Shown here: piece by piece, positions 1 through 6,698 of the stretch
Numbering within the stretch: the first letter of the stretch is position 1
Layout: every line of letters begins with the position of its first letter
Assembly (NCBI GenBank): GCA_910579435.1
Contig: CAJTVF010000055.1
Span: forward strand, 1-16,907
From: an uncultured Oscillibacter sp.
GTDB taxonomy: Bacteria > Bacillota > Clostridia > Oscillospirales > Oscillospiraceae
DNA length: 16,907 nt
Reading direction: 5' to 3'
Made by a program: the position numbers and the translations under genes
The notes under the pieces: model-generated
Told to the model about the DNA's origin: nothing
Databases searched by the model: none
What the model saw: only the letters and a program-made list of their open reading frames with translations

Positions 1-68
1 CGGGTGCAGGGTGACAACGCCTGCTCCGGTGTCCAGAGGGTGAAACCCTTGGCCCAGTAACGGAATCT
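1..68. other. Hairpin-rich intergenic fragment, unidentified
   Basis: No open reading frame is supported here. Two small inverted repeats are visible: GCAGG (6-10) with CCTGC (20-24), and an arm at 33-41 pairing with 45-52 around a GAA loop, with one bulged G. It ends at the TTAA that borders the MITE-like element. It may be the end of a structured RNA or of a repeat that begins left of the window. I cannot name it. Confidence 0.3.
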
Positions 69-72
69 TTAA

Positions 73-231
73 GGAAGCACTGATTTAATCAACGCGTGCA
101 GATTTGCGCCAGAAATTTTTGCTGGCAAGGAAGAAAATTGCAGGAATCCTGGCGGATTTCAAGATTTTCTGACGCAGATCAGCGGAAATTTATGGCGTAA
201 AGATGTGCGCGGGGATTAAATCAGTGCTTCC
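73..231. mobile_element. MITE-like palindromic element (159 bp) flanked by TTAA
   Basis: The first 18 bases, GGAAGCACTGATTTAATC (73-90), are the exact reverse complement of the last 18 (214-231). TTAA stands immediately outside both ends (69-72 and 232-235), consistent with a TTAA target duplication. The similarity between arms continues inward imperfectly for about 35 more bases (for example CGCCA.AAATTT), so the whole element can fold into one long hairpin. An inner AGAAAAT/ATTTTCT pair lies near the middle. It has no coding capacity, which fits a non-autonomous element mobilised in trans. A related copy starts at 16859. The transposase family is not identified. Confidence 0.8.
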
Positions 232-278
232 TTAAGTCATGCTTGGCATCACGATGGAAAACTGCTATCAAAATATGA

Positions 279-326
279 AAAAGAGGCGGCCGCGTAACGT
301 GAAAGCGTCACGCGGCCGCCTCTTTT
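279..326 (-). terminator. Intrinsic terminator of the RR-kinase-HtrA operon
   Basis: A perfect 17-bp stem (279-295 with 310-326) is followed inward by one A-C mismatch, three more pairs and a 6-base loop (300-305). On the minus strand the hairpin ends in TTTTT, so it suits transcripts leaving the protease gene at 372. The plus-strand side ends in TTTT and could stop plus-strand readthrough as well. A second, weaker hairpin with two bulges (327-354) followed by TTTTTTG lies between it and the gene, readable on the plus strand only. Confidence 0.85.
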
Positions 327-371
327 CGGGCACCCTTCTTTATCAAGGTCCCGGGTTTTTTGTTTTCACGC

Positions 372-1694
372 TCAATCCACCGCTTCCTCCAGCTCCAGGG
401 TGACCTCCAGGGTTTCCCCCTCCCGGAGGAGGGTCAGCGTCAGCTCGTCGCCCACGTAAAGCGTCCGCCGGACGCGGAACAGGTCCTGATTCGTGTGCAT
501 TTCCTCACCCTGGGCGGCGATGATATAGTCTCCCGCCCGGACCCCTGCCGCCTCCGCAGCGGTGCCGGCGTCCACGGAGCTCACAAAAAGGCCTGGTCCT
601 TCCGCCTGCACCCAAATGCCAATCCGGGGCTCCGGCTGTACCTCGCCCCATTTCAGGAGATCGTTGACAATGCGCTCCAGATAGGCGGAGGGGATGGCGA
701 ACCCCAAGCCCTCCACGCTGTCCCGGTTCCAGTCGGACATATACTTGGCCACGTTGATGCCCACCACCTGGCCCCGCTCGCTGATGAGGGGTCCGCCGGA
801 GTTCCCGGAGTTCAGGGCGGCGTTGGTCTGGAGGAGGGTCATGCTCCGGCCCTCCACCTCCACGTCCCGGTCGATGGCGGAGACGATGCCGTTGGTCAGG
901 GTCCCCCGGAGCCGCCGGGGCGCACCGATGGCGTACACCGGGTCCCCCACCACCAGCTGCTCCGAGTCCCCGAAGACGGCGTAGGGCAGCGTGCGGAGCG
1001 GCATCTGCATCAATTCTCCCGGGGGAACCTTCAGCACCGCCAGGTCGCTGTCCTCATCCCCGGCCACGAAGCAGACCTCCATGGAATACCCGCTGTCCAG
1101 GGTGACCTGGCACTGCCTGCCGCCTCGGACCACGTGGTGGTTCGTCAAAATGTAGCCGTCCTCGGAGAAGATGACGCCGGTGCCGATGGAGACGCCCTCT
1201 CCCGTGAGGCACTGCACCGTCACCACCGCCGGGTTCAGCCGGCGGTAGACCTCCTGGGCGGACAGAGGCTCCCCCTGGGCCCGGGACACCGAGAGGCCCG
1301 CCCCCTGGTCCACGGGCCAGCTGGGAATGGTGATTTCCGCCGTGGTATGGGCGGCGGAGTCCTCCTGCGGCCTGCCGCCGGTTCGGACGAGCACATGGTC
1401 CACGATCCGTCCCGCCGCCGTCAGGCCGATCAGCACCGCCAGGCAGAGCAAAAACCTGTAAAGGCCCGACCTCCGCCCCGGAGGAACGCCGCGCCCTCTC
1501 TGCCGGTTCCGGGCGGCGGACTTCCGCGTCCCGCCGGGGACGGGGCGGCGGTAGACCTCCACCACCTCCCGGGGGTCCGGCTGGCGGTAGCATGCCACGA
1601 CCTCCCGGGGGTCCCGCCCGCCGCCGGGAAGGGCGGCGCGGTAGACCTCCACGATCTCGCCGGGCAGCGGCCCGGCTTTCTCACGTTCTCCCAT
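372..1694 (-). CDS. Membrane-anchored HtrA/DegP-like serine protease with PDZ domain
   Basis: 440 aa. This is a trypsin-like protease of the HtrA family, expected to degrade or refold damaged proteins outside the membrane. Domains in order: an unusual cytosolic tail (1-77), one membrane segment (about 79-96), a linker, the protease domain (about 145-345) and one PDZ domain (about 355-436). The catalytic triad is visible: His187 in ILTNHHVV, Asp217 in DSDLAVLKV and Ser299 in GNSGGPL. The tail holds three copies of a short motif, P-x-E-[IV]-V-x-x-Y-R (around 11-19, 29-37, 41-49), not part of the usual family layout. Start ATG at 1694 is preceded by GAGGAAAC. It lies 6 nt after the kinase gene and is the last gene of the operon. 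Pairing with a two-component system resembles CssRS-HtrA control in Bacillus; that role is inferred. Confidence 0.93.
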   Translation of the reverse strand: MGEREKAGPLPGEIVEVYRAALPGGGRDPREVVACYRQPDPREVVEVYRRPVPGGTRKSAARNRQRGRGVPPGRRSGLYRFLLCLAVLIGLTAAGRIVDHVLVRTGGRPQEDSAAHTTAEITIPSWPVDQGAGLSVSRAQGEPLSAQEVYRRLNPAVVTVQCLTGEGVSIGTGVIFSEDGYILTNHHVVRGGRQCQVTLDSGYSMEVCFVAGDEDSDLAVLKVPPGELMQMPLRTLPYAVFGDSEQLVVGDPVYAIGAPRRLRGTLTNGIVSAIDRDVEVEGRSMTLLQTNAALNSGNSGGPLISERGQVVGINVAKYMSDWNRDSVEGLGFAIPSAYLERIVNDLLKWGEVQPEPRIGIWVQAEGPGLFVSSVDAGTAAEAAGVRAGDYIIAAQGEEMHTNQDLFRVRRTLYVGDELTLTLLREGETLEVTLELEEAVD

Positions 1695-1700
1695 GTTTCC

Positions 1701-3155
1701 TCATTTCGTGGCCAGCGAAAAGGAAAAGGTGGTCACGCCGCTCTCGCTGGTGACGTTGATCTTTTCCTTATGCTGCTCCAAAATCGTCTTGACAATGTAG
1801 AGCCCCAGGCCCACGCCGTCCTTGTCCTCGCTGCGGGACTTGTCGCTTTTGTGGAACCGCTCAAACAGCAAAGGCAGCTCCCCGGCGGGGATGGTGTCCC
1901 CGCAGTTGCGCACCATAACGTGGGCCCGCCCGTCCCGGAGGGTCAGTCCCAGGTAGAGGGTGGAGCCCTTGTAGGCGAACTTCGCCGCATTTTCCAGCAG
2001 GTTGTAGATGACCTGGGTAATCAGGTCGTTGTCCCCCAGGACCAGGATAGGCCCCTCGGGGATGTCCGCCTCCACGTCCAGCTCCCGGTCCGTGATCTTC
2101 TTCTCCATGGAAATCAGCACCCGGCGCATGCTCTCGCAGAGGTCGAAATGGGCCCCGCCCCGCAGGGGGTCGATGGCCTGGAGCTGGCTCACGTCCAGCA
2201 TCCGCCGCACCAGGCGGCTGAGGCGGCGGCTCTCCCCGGAGATGATCTGGAGGTACTGCTTCTCGTTCTCCGGGGGAATGGCGCCGTCCAGGATGGCGTC
2301 CGTGTACCCGGCGATGGTGGTCATGGGGGTTTTCAGCTCGTGGGAGATGTTGGCGATGAACTCCCGCCGCTGCCGCTCCGTCTGCTGGAGGGATTCCGCC
2401 ATGGCGTTGAAGGAGGCCGCCAGCTCTCCCACCTCGTCCCCCCGGCCATAGTCGTTCATGCGGACGTCAAAATCCCCCCCGGCATAGCGCCGGGTGGCCT
2501 CCACCATTTCCCGGATGGGCTTCACCTGCCGCATGGCGGTGACGGAAGAGGCCATGAACGCGATCATCAGCACCACAAAAGCGGTCATGAAGAAGAGGCC
2601 GATGAAGCCCTGCCACATGGAGTCCAGGGAGGCCATGGTGGACACCGCCACGACCTCCCCAACCTTCTCCCGGGTGGCGGGATTCACGGCGGCCACGCCC
2701 ACGGAAAACCGCTTCCGGGGATACATTCCGCCGAAGTCGTCCCGCCAGGAGGCGCTGCCCCGCTCCATAACCCGGGCCGTCTGCTCGGCGGGGATGGTCA
2801 CGGTTTTCCCGTCCAGGGCTTTGTCCGTGGAGAGGAGGACGTGGCCCTCCGGGTCGCAGATCATGAAATGCACGTCGGAGACGATGGCGGCAAAGCTGGC
2901 CAGGCGCTGGAAATCCAGGTCGTCCTGAAGGTCCTCCATATCGAGATACCGCCCGCTCTCCAGATAGCTCAGGGAGAGCTGGCTCATGACCTGGGCCTTG
3001 GAAGCGATCTCCTGGCCCTGCTGGCTCCGGGCGTAGTTATAGCTCAGGGAGAAGAAGGACACGCCCAGCAGGCACAGCGTCAAAAGCACCATGCCGGCGG
3101 TGACGCAGAGCTGCCGCCAGTAAAGGCCCTGGGTCCGCTCCTGAAAGCGCCTCAT
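1701..3155 (-). CDS. Two-component sensor histidine kinase
   Basis: 484 aa. Membrane-bound sensor that autophosphorylates and donates phosphate to the regulator encoded just upstream. Order: TM1 (about 16-38), an extracytoplasmic sensing region of about 145 residues with no family I can name, TM2 (about 184-205), a HAMP linker (about 206-258), the dimerisation domain with the phospho-accepting His272 in FIANISHELKTP, then the ATPase domain with an N box (LLENAAKFA) and a G box (DGVGLGLYIVK). The ATG overlaps the regulator's stop codon as ATGA (3152-3155), so translation is probably coupled. The signal is unknown; linkage to an HtrA protease suggests envelope or secretion stress. Confidence 0.95.
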   Translation of the reverse strand: MRRFQERTQGLYWRQLCVTAGMVLLTLCLLGVSFFSLSYNYARSQQGQEIASKAQVMSQLSLSYLESGRYLDMEDLQDDLDFQRLASFAAIVSDVHFMICDPEGHVLLSTDKALDGKTVTIPAEQTARVMERGSASWRDDFGGMYPRKRFSVGVAAVNPATREKVGEVVAVSTMASLDSMWQGFIGLFFMTAFVVLMIAFMASSVTAMRQVKPIREMVEATRRYAGGDFDVRMNDYGRGDEVGELAASFNAMAESLQQTERQRREFIANISHELKTPMTTIAGYTDAILDGAIPPENEKQYLQIISGESRRLSRLVRRMLDVSQLQAIDPLRGGAHFDLCESMRRVLISMEKKITDRELDVEADIPEGPILVLGDNDLITQVIYNLLENAAKFAYKGSTLYLGLTLRDGRAHVMVRNCGDTIPAGELPLLFERFHKSDKSRSEDKDGVGLGLYIVKTILEQHKEKINVTSESGVTTFSFSLATK

Positions 3156-3850
3156 GCCTCTGTCTTCTCCGTTGTCAGTTCAAATTTATAGCCCACGCCC
3201 CAGACGGTTTTCAGGGCCCACTTTTCGCTGACGCCCTCCACTTTCTCCCGCAGGCGCTTGATGTGTACGTCCACCGTCCGGCTGTCCCCGAAGTAATCGA
3301 AGCCCCAAACCTCGTCCAGGAGCTGGTTCCGGGTGTAGACCCGGTTGGGGGTGGAGGCCAGGTGGTATAAAAGCTCCAGCTCCTTGGGCGGCGTGTCGAT
3401 CTTCTTCCCGTCCACAATGAGCTCGTAGGAGTCCAGGTTGATGACCAGCTTGTCGAAGATCAGCTTTTTGCTGGTGTCGTTGGGAATCTCCGTCCGGCGG
3501 AGGACGGCGTTGATCCGGGCGATGAGCTCCTTCATTTCAAAGGGCTTGACGATGTAGTCGTCCGCGCCCATCTCCAGGCCCTGGATGCGGTCGAAGACCT
3601 CGCTCTTGGCGGTGAGCATGATGATGGGGACCTGAGAGGTCTCCCGAATCTTGGCGCAGACGGCCCAGCCGTCCATGACGGGCAGCATGATGTCCAGGAG
3701 GATCAGGTCCGGCGCGGCCCTTTGGAATTCCTCGATGGCCTTTCCGCCGTCCCCGGCGATGCGGACGTCGAAGCCCTCCTTCACCAGGTACATGTGGATG
3801 AGATCGGAGATATTGCGGTCATCCTCGACCACCAGAATATTGCGTCCCAT
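3152..3850 (-). CDS. OmpR/PhoB-family response regulator
   Basis: 232 aa. The receiver domain (about 1-118) has the acidic pair EDD near residues 9-11, phospho-acceptor Asp53 in LLDIMLP, Thr80 and Lys102 in VKPF. The C-terminal winged helix (about 130-225) has the typical NQLLDEVWG and SRTVDVHIKRLREK segments. I chose ATG 3850 because the receiver fold begins MGRNILVVEDD there and a GGGGAGGG site precedes it. A longer in-frame reading to 3979 would run into the repeat-bearing leader and has no homologous look. It heads the RR-kinase-HtrA operon and probably autoregulates it, which is an inference. Confidence 0.95.
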   Translation of the reverse strand: MGRNILVVEDDRNISDLIHMYLVKEGFDVRIAGDGGKAIEEFQRAAPDLILLDIMLPVMDGWAVCAKIRETSQVPIIMLTAKSEVFDRIQGLEMGADDYIVKPFEMKELIARINAVLRRTEIPNDTSKKLIFDKLVINLDSYELIVDGKKIDTPPKELELLYHLASTPNRVYTRNQLLDEVWGFDYFGDSRTVDVHIKRLREKVEGVSEKWALKTVWGVGYKFELTTEKTEA

Positions 3851-3861
3851 GGCGGACCCTC

Positions 3862-4063
3862 CCCAGCCTGCCGAAAACAAGTTTTCGACCGGCTGGGCAA
3901 GTTTTTCACGTTGTGAAAAACTTATGATTGGAATGGAAAGACACCCCTCCCGGGTTCGCCCGCAAGGGGCGCGCCGCATCTCTAAGGCGGTGGAACCGCC
4001 CAGAGCTGCGCAGTCTTTCCAACTATCTTCCTTCCCGTCGGTCAGCCTTGTTTTGTTATTAGG
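3862..4063 (-). repeat. Hairpin-bearing dispersed repeat, copy A, in the operon leader
   Basis: This gene-free stretch between the regulator start and its promoter carries two adjacent hairpins: 3862-3878 with 3881-3897 (17 positions, 2 mismatches, AA loop) and 3899-3909 with 3913-3923 (11 bp, perfect, loop GTT). They are followed by TGATTG, the 14-base core ACCCCTCCCGGGTT (3943-3956), a third hairpin around GGCGGT-GGA-ACCGCC, then CTTCCTTCCCGT (4027-4038) and TTATTA. The same order recurs at 16702-16857. If transcribed from the promoter at 4083-4112, it is a ~225-nt structured 5' leader. Function unknown. Confidence 0.65.
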
Positions 4064-4082
4064 CAGTTTTTTCTAATACTTC

Positions 4083-4112
4083 ATTATACCCGCTCTTTCA
4101 CGGGGATGTTGA
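4083..4112 (-). promoter_or_regulatory. Probable promoter of the RR-kinase-HtrA operon
   Basis: On the minus strand a perfect TATAAT (4083-4088) follows a weak -35 TCAACA (4107-4112) with an 18-bp spacer. Just downstream, TATTAG and CTAATA form an imperfect dyad around the expected start site, a possible operator. The weak -35 fits an activator-dependent promoter, but that is inference. Confidence 0.55.
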
Positions 4113-4136
4113 ATTTTCTGTAAAGATTCCCGCTTC

Positions 4137-5291
4137 TCACCGGAACCCGGCCTCCGTATAGGCCGTGCATACGCCCCCCGCCTCCTGGGCGGCGGAGAGG
4201 AAGGACCGGAGGCCCGCCGGACTGGCGGCGTCCCCCAGCCAGACGGAGGCGTCTCCCCGCCGGCCGGCCAGGCGCTGGACCAGCTCCAGAGCGCCGGAGG
4301 CGTTCCGCAGGGCGTATCCGCTCCGGTCCAGCTCCGGCTGAAGACAGCGGAAGCCCGCCTCCCGGGCGGCTTGCAGGGTCTGGGAGCCGCCGCCCCGGAC
4401 ATAGGCCAGGCGGGTCTTGCCGCAGGTGGCCCGGAAAAGGGCGGCGTTGCCCGCCTCCAGCTGTTCCGCCACCGTCCGTTCCGGGTCCCCGGCGTCCGCC
4501 AGGATGCCGACGCTCTGCCCCTGGGCGGTGAGGCGGCGGAGGACGTCCCCCTGCCGCTCCATTTCTTCCGGCGTGAAGAAGAAGGCGGCCCCGGCGCCGC
4601 AGCTCTCCAGCGCGTCCGCCAGGCCGGACGCGCCGCTCCCGGCCTGGAAGCACAGGGCAATCCGCTTTCCCTCCAGCCCGGCGGAGTCCGCAGGCCCGGA
4701 AGGGGAGGAGGGCCGGCCGTTTCCGTCGGGGGTCCCGCCCTCCGGCGGGGCCGACTCCTTGGCCCGGATGTAGTCGGCGTAGACGGAGTTCATGGAATAC
4801 CGGGCCGCGTCGGCGTAGAGCTTGTCCGACACGCCGTAGTTGGGTTGGCGCAGCCAGACCATGCTGCCGTGCTCCACCTCAATCACCGAGTAGACCAGGT
4901 CAAAGTACCGGGACACCGTGTTGGCGGGGACGAAGACCGTCCCGTTCCGCTGGATGGCCCCGGGGTAATAGGCGTTGCCGTTGGAGTCCAGGGCGCAGTT
5001 GGCGGAAAGGGTATAGGTCAGGGACCGCCCGCCGCTGTAGAGCACCAGGCGGCCCTGGTCGCTGCTGAACACCTGGGAGATGCCCAGGGACTCCCGGGCC
5101 GTGCCGGTGAAGATGGAGCTGGCGATGTAGACATAACCGCCGCTCCAGAAGGGCATGGTATTGTCCGAGAGGGGCAGGACATAGCTGCTGACGGCGGTGA
5201 AGTAGACCCGGCCCGCCGCCCGGGCGGGGGGGAGGGAAAGCTGGAACGCCAGCAGGAGACATAAAAGGAGAGCCGCCGCCCGCCGTTTCAT
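4137..5291 (-). CDS. Secreted protein with degenerate polysaccharide-deacetylase domain
   Basis: 384 aa. It has a clear signal peptide (KRR, hydrophobic core, ARA-A cleavage near 25). Residues about 27-150 resemble the beta-rich domain that precedes catalytic domains in many clostridial cell-wall proteins (copper amine oxidase N-terminal type). A Pro/Gly/Ser linker spans about 180-206. Residues 208-384 keep the outline of a NodB deacetylase (IALCFQAG, GAGAAFFFTPEEME, LTAQGQSVGILA) but the metal site is gone: the usual DDGP is QAGSG, the HxxxH stretch is replaced by ILADAGDP, and the arginine/proline motif reads YVRGGG. It is therefore probably non-catalytic, perhaps glycan-binding. ATG 5291 follows AAAGGAGGG. 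It sits 77 bp downstream of spoIID with its own promoter between. Confidence 0.75.
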   Translation of the reverse strand: MKRRAAALLLCLLLAFQLSLPPARAAGRVYFTAVSSYVLPLSDNTMPFWSGGYVYIASSIFTGTARESLGISQVFSSDQGRLVLYSGGRSLTYTLSANCALDSNGNAYYPGAIQRNGTVFVPANTVSRYFDLVYSVIEVEHGSMVWLRQPNYGVSDKLYADAARYSMNSVYADYIRAKESAPPEGGTPDGNGRPSSPSGPADSAGLEGKRIALCFQAGSGASGLADALESCGAGAAFFFTPEEMERQGDVLRRLTAQGQSVGILADAGDPERTVAEQLEAGNAALFRATCGKTRLAYVRGGGSQTLQAAREAGFRCLQPELDRSGYALRNASGALELVQRLAGRRGDASVWLGDAASPAGLRSFLSAAQEAGGVCTAYTEAGFR

Positions 5292-5331
5292 AAGCCGTCC
5301 CTCCTTTGTAGAATCTGGTGAAAATAATCCT

Positions 5332-5361
5332 ATTTTATCATACCCGGGCGGCTTTTGTAAA
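5332..5361 (-). promoter_or_regulatory. Promoter in the spoIID-pseudodeacetylase gap
   Basis: On the minus strand, -35 TTTACA (5356-5361), an 18-bp spacer and -10 TAAAAT (5332-5337), with an upstream TG giving an extended -10. It lies in the 77-bp gap and would let the downstream gene be expressed without spoIID. Confidence 0.6.
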
Positions 5362-5368
5362 TAGCCGT

Positions 5369-6406
5369 TTAACCGCCATAGGGCTCCACGGTCACGCCGG
5401 TGTAGTAGTGGGTCAGGATCTCCCGGTAGTCCGCCCCTGCCGCCGCCATGGCGCTGGCCCCGTACTGGCTCAATCCCACGCCGTGGCCGTAACCGGTGAC
5501 AAAGAAGACCATCTTTCCGTCCTGTGCCTCCCAGGTGAAGCAGGCGGAGCGGAGCCCCAGGGCCGCCCGCACCTGGATCCCCTTTGCCGCCGCGCCGCCC
5601 ACCGAGAGGGCGGCCACGCTGCCGGCGCTGTCCGTAACGGCATCCTTCAGCCAGCCCTCCATGCCGCCGGAGAGGTCTGCCTCCGGGAAGGCGGCCTGAA
5701 GCCTGGCTTTCAGCTCGTCCGCCGTGAACTCCACCCGGCTGTAATAGTTGGGGATGCGGTCCCCCGGCTCCGGGGAGCGGACCGCCTGAAGATAGGGCAG
5801 GTCGTTTACCCAGACCTCTCCCGCCGCCCGGGTGAGCCCCGCCGACGAGGAGTGGAACACCGCCAGAATGGGCACGCCGCCATAGAGGATGGCCTCGCCG
5901 TCGGTGTCGCGCACCGCCGCTTCCACCTTGGCCTCGTAAGCGTCGGCGTTCTCCCCCCAGTTGGCCCGGGCGCTGTCCTCGTCGAGATACGCCTGGCAGC
6001 AGGTGTGGTCCGTGCAGACGTCGGCGGCCTCCCCATGGTTCCCGCCGGTCTGGAGCTTGTACAGCGTATAGGTCCGGGCGGCCACCGCCTGGGCTTTCAG
6101 GGCCTCGCTCTCAAAGGAGGCGGGCATCTCCGCCCGGACCACCCCCACCAGGTAGGCCCCCAGGTCCGTCTCCAGGACCGTCTCTCCGTCCAGCACCCGG
6201 AGGGGCCTGGCCGCGTCCAGCCCGCCGCCGGGAAGAGGGGAAGGCGGGGCCTCCGGCTCCGTCTCGTCCACCGGCTCCTCCCGGCCGAAGAGGGAGGAGC
6301 GGAAAGGGGTCACCACCGCCAGGGGCAGCAGGAACAGCGCAGCCAGCAGCAGGACCGACACGGCGATGGCCTGGTTGACCTGGCTCCTCCGTCTGTTTCG
6401 TTTCAT
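5369..6406 (-). CDS. spoIID: Stage II sporulation protein D (SpoIID/LytB domain)
   Basis: 345 aa. SpoIID is a membrane-anchored lytic transglycosylase that trims peptidoglycan, with SpoIIP and SpoIIM, to drive engulfment of the forespore. One N-terminal membrane segment (about 13-33) is followed by a Pro/Glu-rich linker and the SpoIID fold. Glu93 in VVRAEMPASFESEALKAQAV is the expected catalytic acid. The cluster CTDHTCC (131-137) matches the position of the zinc-binding Cys/His cluster of clostridial SpoIID, and the C-terminal GYGHGVGLSQYGA signature is intact. ATG 6406 follows AAAGGAGGAAG. It could be a SpoIID paralogue, since the neighbours are not the usual spoIID neighbours. Confidence 0.9.
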   Translation of the reverse strand: MKRNRRRSQVNQAIAVSVLLLAALFLLPLAVVTPFRSSLFGREEPVDETEPEAPPSPLPGGGLDAARPLRVLDGETVLETDLGAYLVGVVRAEMPASFESEALKAQAVAARTYTLYKLQTGGNHGEAADVCTDHTCCQAYLDEDSARANWGENADAYEAKVEAAVRDTDGEAILYGGVPILAVFHSSSAGLTRAAGEVWVNDLPYLQAVRSPEPGDRIPNYYSRVEFTADELKARLQAAFPEADLSGGMEGWLKDAVTDSAGSVAALSVGGAAAKGIQVRAALGLRSACFTWEAQDGKMVFFVTGYGHGVGLSQYGASAMAAAGADYREILTHYYTGVTVEPYGG

Positions 6407-6516
6407 GGACTTCCTCCTTTGTAGCGGGGCGGAATGGGTTCTTCCACCCTATGCGGCGGCGGGCGGAACTATGCCCGGTTTGGGAAATTTTAGAAAACGC
6501 TCCGTATTGCCGGGAA

Positions 6517-6546
6517 TAGTATATGCCAAAATGTATTGACTTATCG
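6517..6546 (-). promoter_or_regulatory. Candidate mother-cell sigma-E-like promoter of spoIID
   Basis: On the minus strand CATATACTA (6517-6525) resembles the sigma-E/sigma-K -10 core CATANNNTA. A CGATAAG (6540-6546) with the ATA core of a sigma-E -35 lies 14 bp upstream. No good sigma-A promoter was seen for this gene. The start site would be about 100 nt before the ATG. This is a motif match only. Confidence 0.4.
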
Positions 6547-6629
6547 ACAGCGTTCCCGGAATTTCCCCATCCCGGCGGCGGCGCGGTCCTCGGCCCTCAG
6601 CCCCGGCTGCGCCCGCCGGGAAATAGGAC

Positions 6630-6658
6630 TTGAAACCGCCCGCCGGATTCGCTATACT
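6630..6658 (+). promoter_or_regulatory. Sigma-A promoter of the aminotransferase-radical SAM pair
   Basis: TTGAAA (6630-6635), 17-bp spacer, TATACT (6653-6658). It lies about 40 bases before the aminotransferase start. The 292-bp divergent region 6407-6698 otherwise holds only this and the spoIID promoter. Confidence 0.75.
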
Positions 6659-6698
6659 AAGCTCTATCAAGACCGCCACAGAAAGGAAGGATCTTCAT

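Noticed and set aside
73..231. Palindromic element as a CRISPR-like or att site
   Set aside because: It is a single long inverted repeat with target-like TTAA flanks, without spacer-repeat periodicity or an integrase gene nearby.
327..367. Second terminator on the plus strand
   Set aside because: The stem has two bulges and no plus-strand gene precedes it; mentioned only in the main terminator entry.
360..3191. A 943-codon plus-strand reading frame
   Set aside because: It runs antisense to the protease and kinase genes and is rich in His, Gly, Pro and Arg, as expected from a GC-rich shadow frame; it has no domain and no ribosome binding site.
3851..3979. N-terminal extension of the response regulator
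   Set aside because: It would be encoded by the hairpin repeat; the receiver domain starts at ATG 3850 with a proper ribosome binding site.
4056..4080. TATTAG/CTAATA dyad as a response-regulator binding site
   Set aside because: OmpR-type regulators usually bind direct repeats, and the arms are unequal; kept only as a remark under the promoter.
6449..6679. A 76-codon minus-strand frame in the spoIID-aminotransferase gap
   Set aside because: It overlaps the aminotransferase promoter and has no ribosome binding site or recognisable composition.
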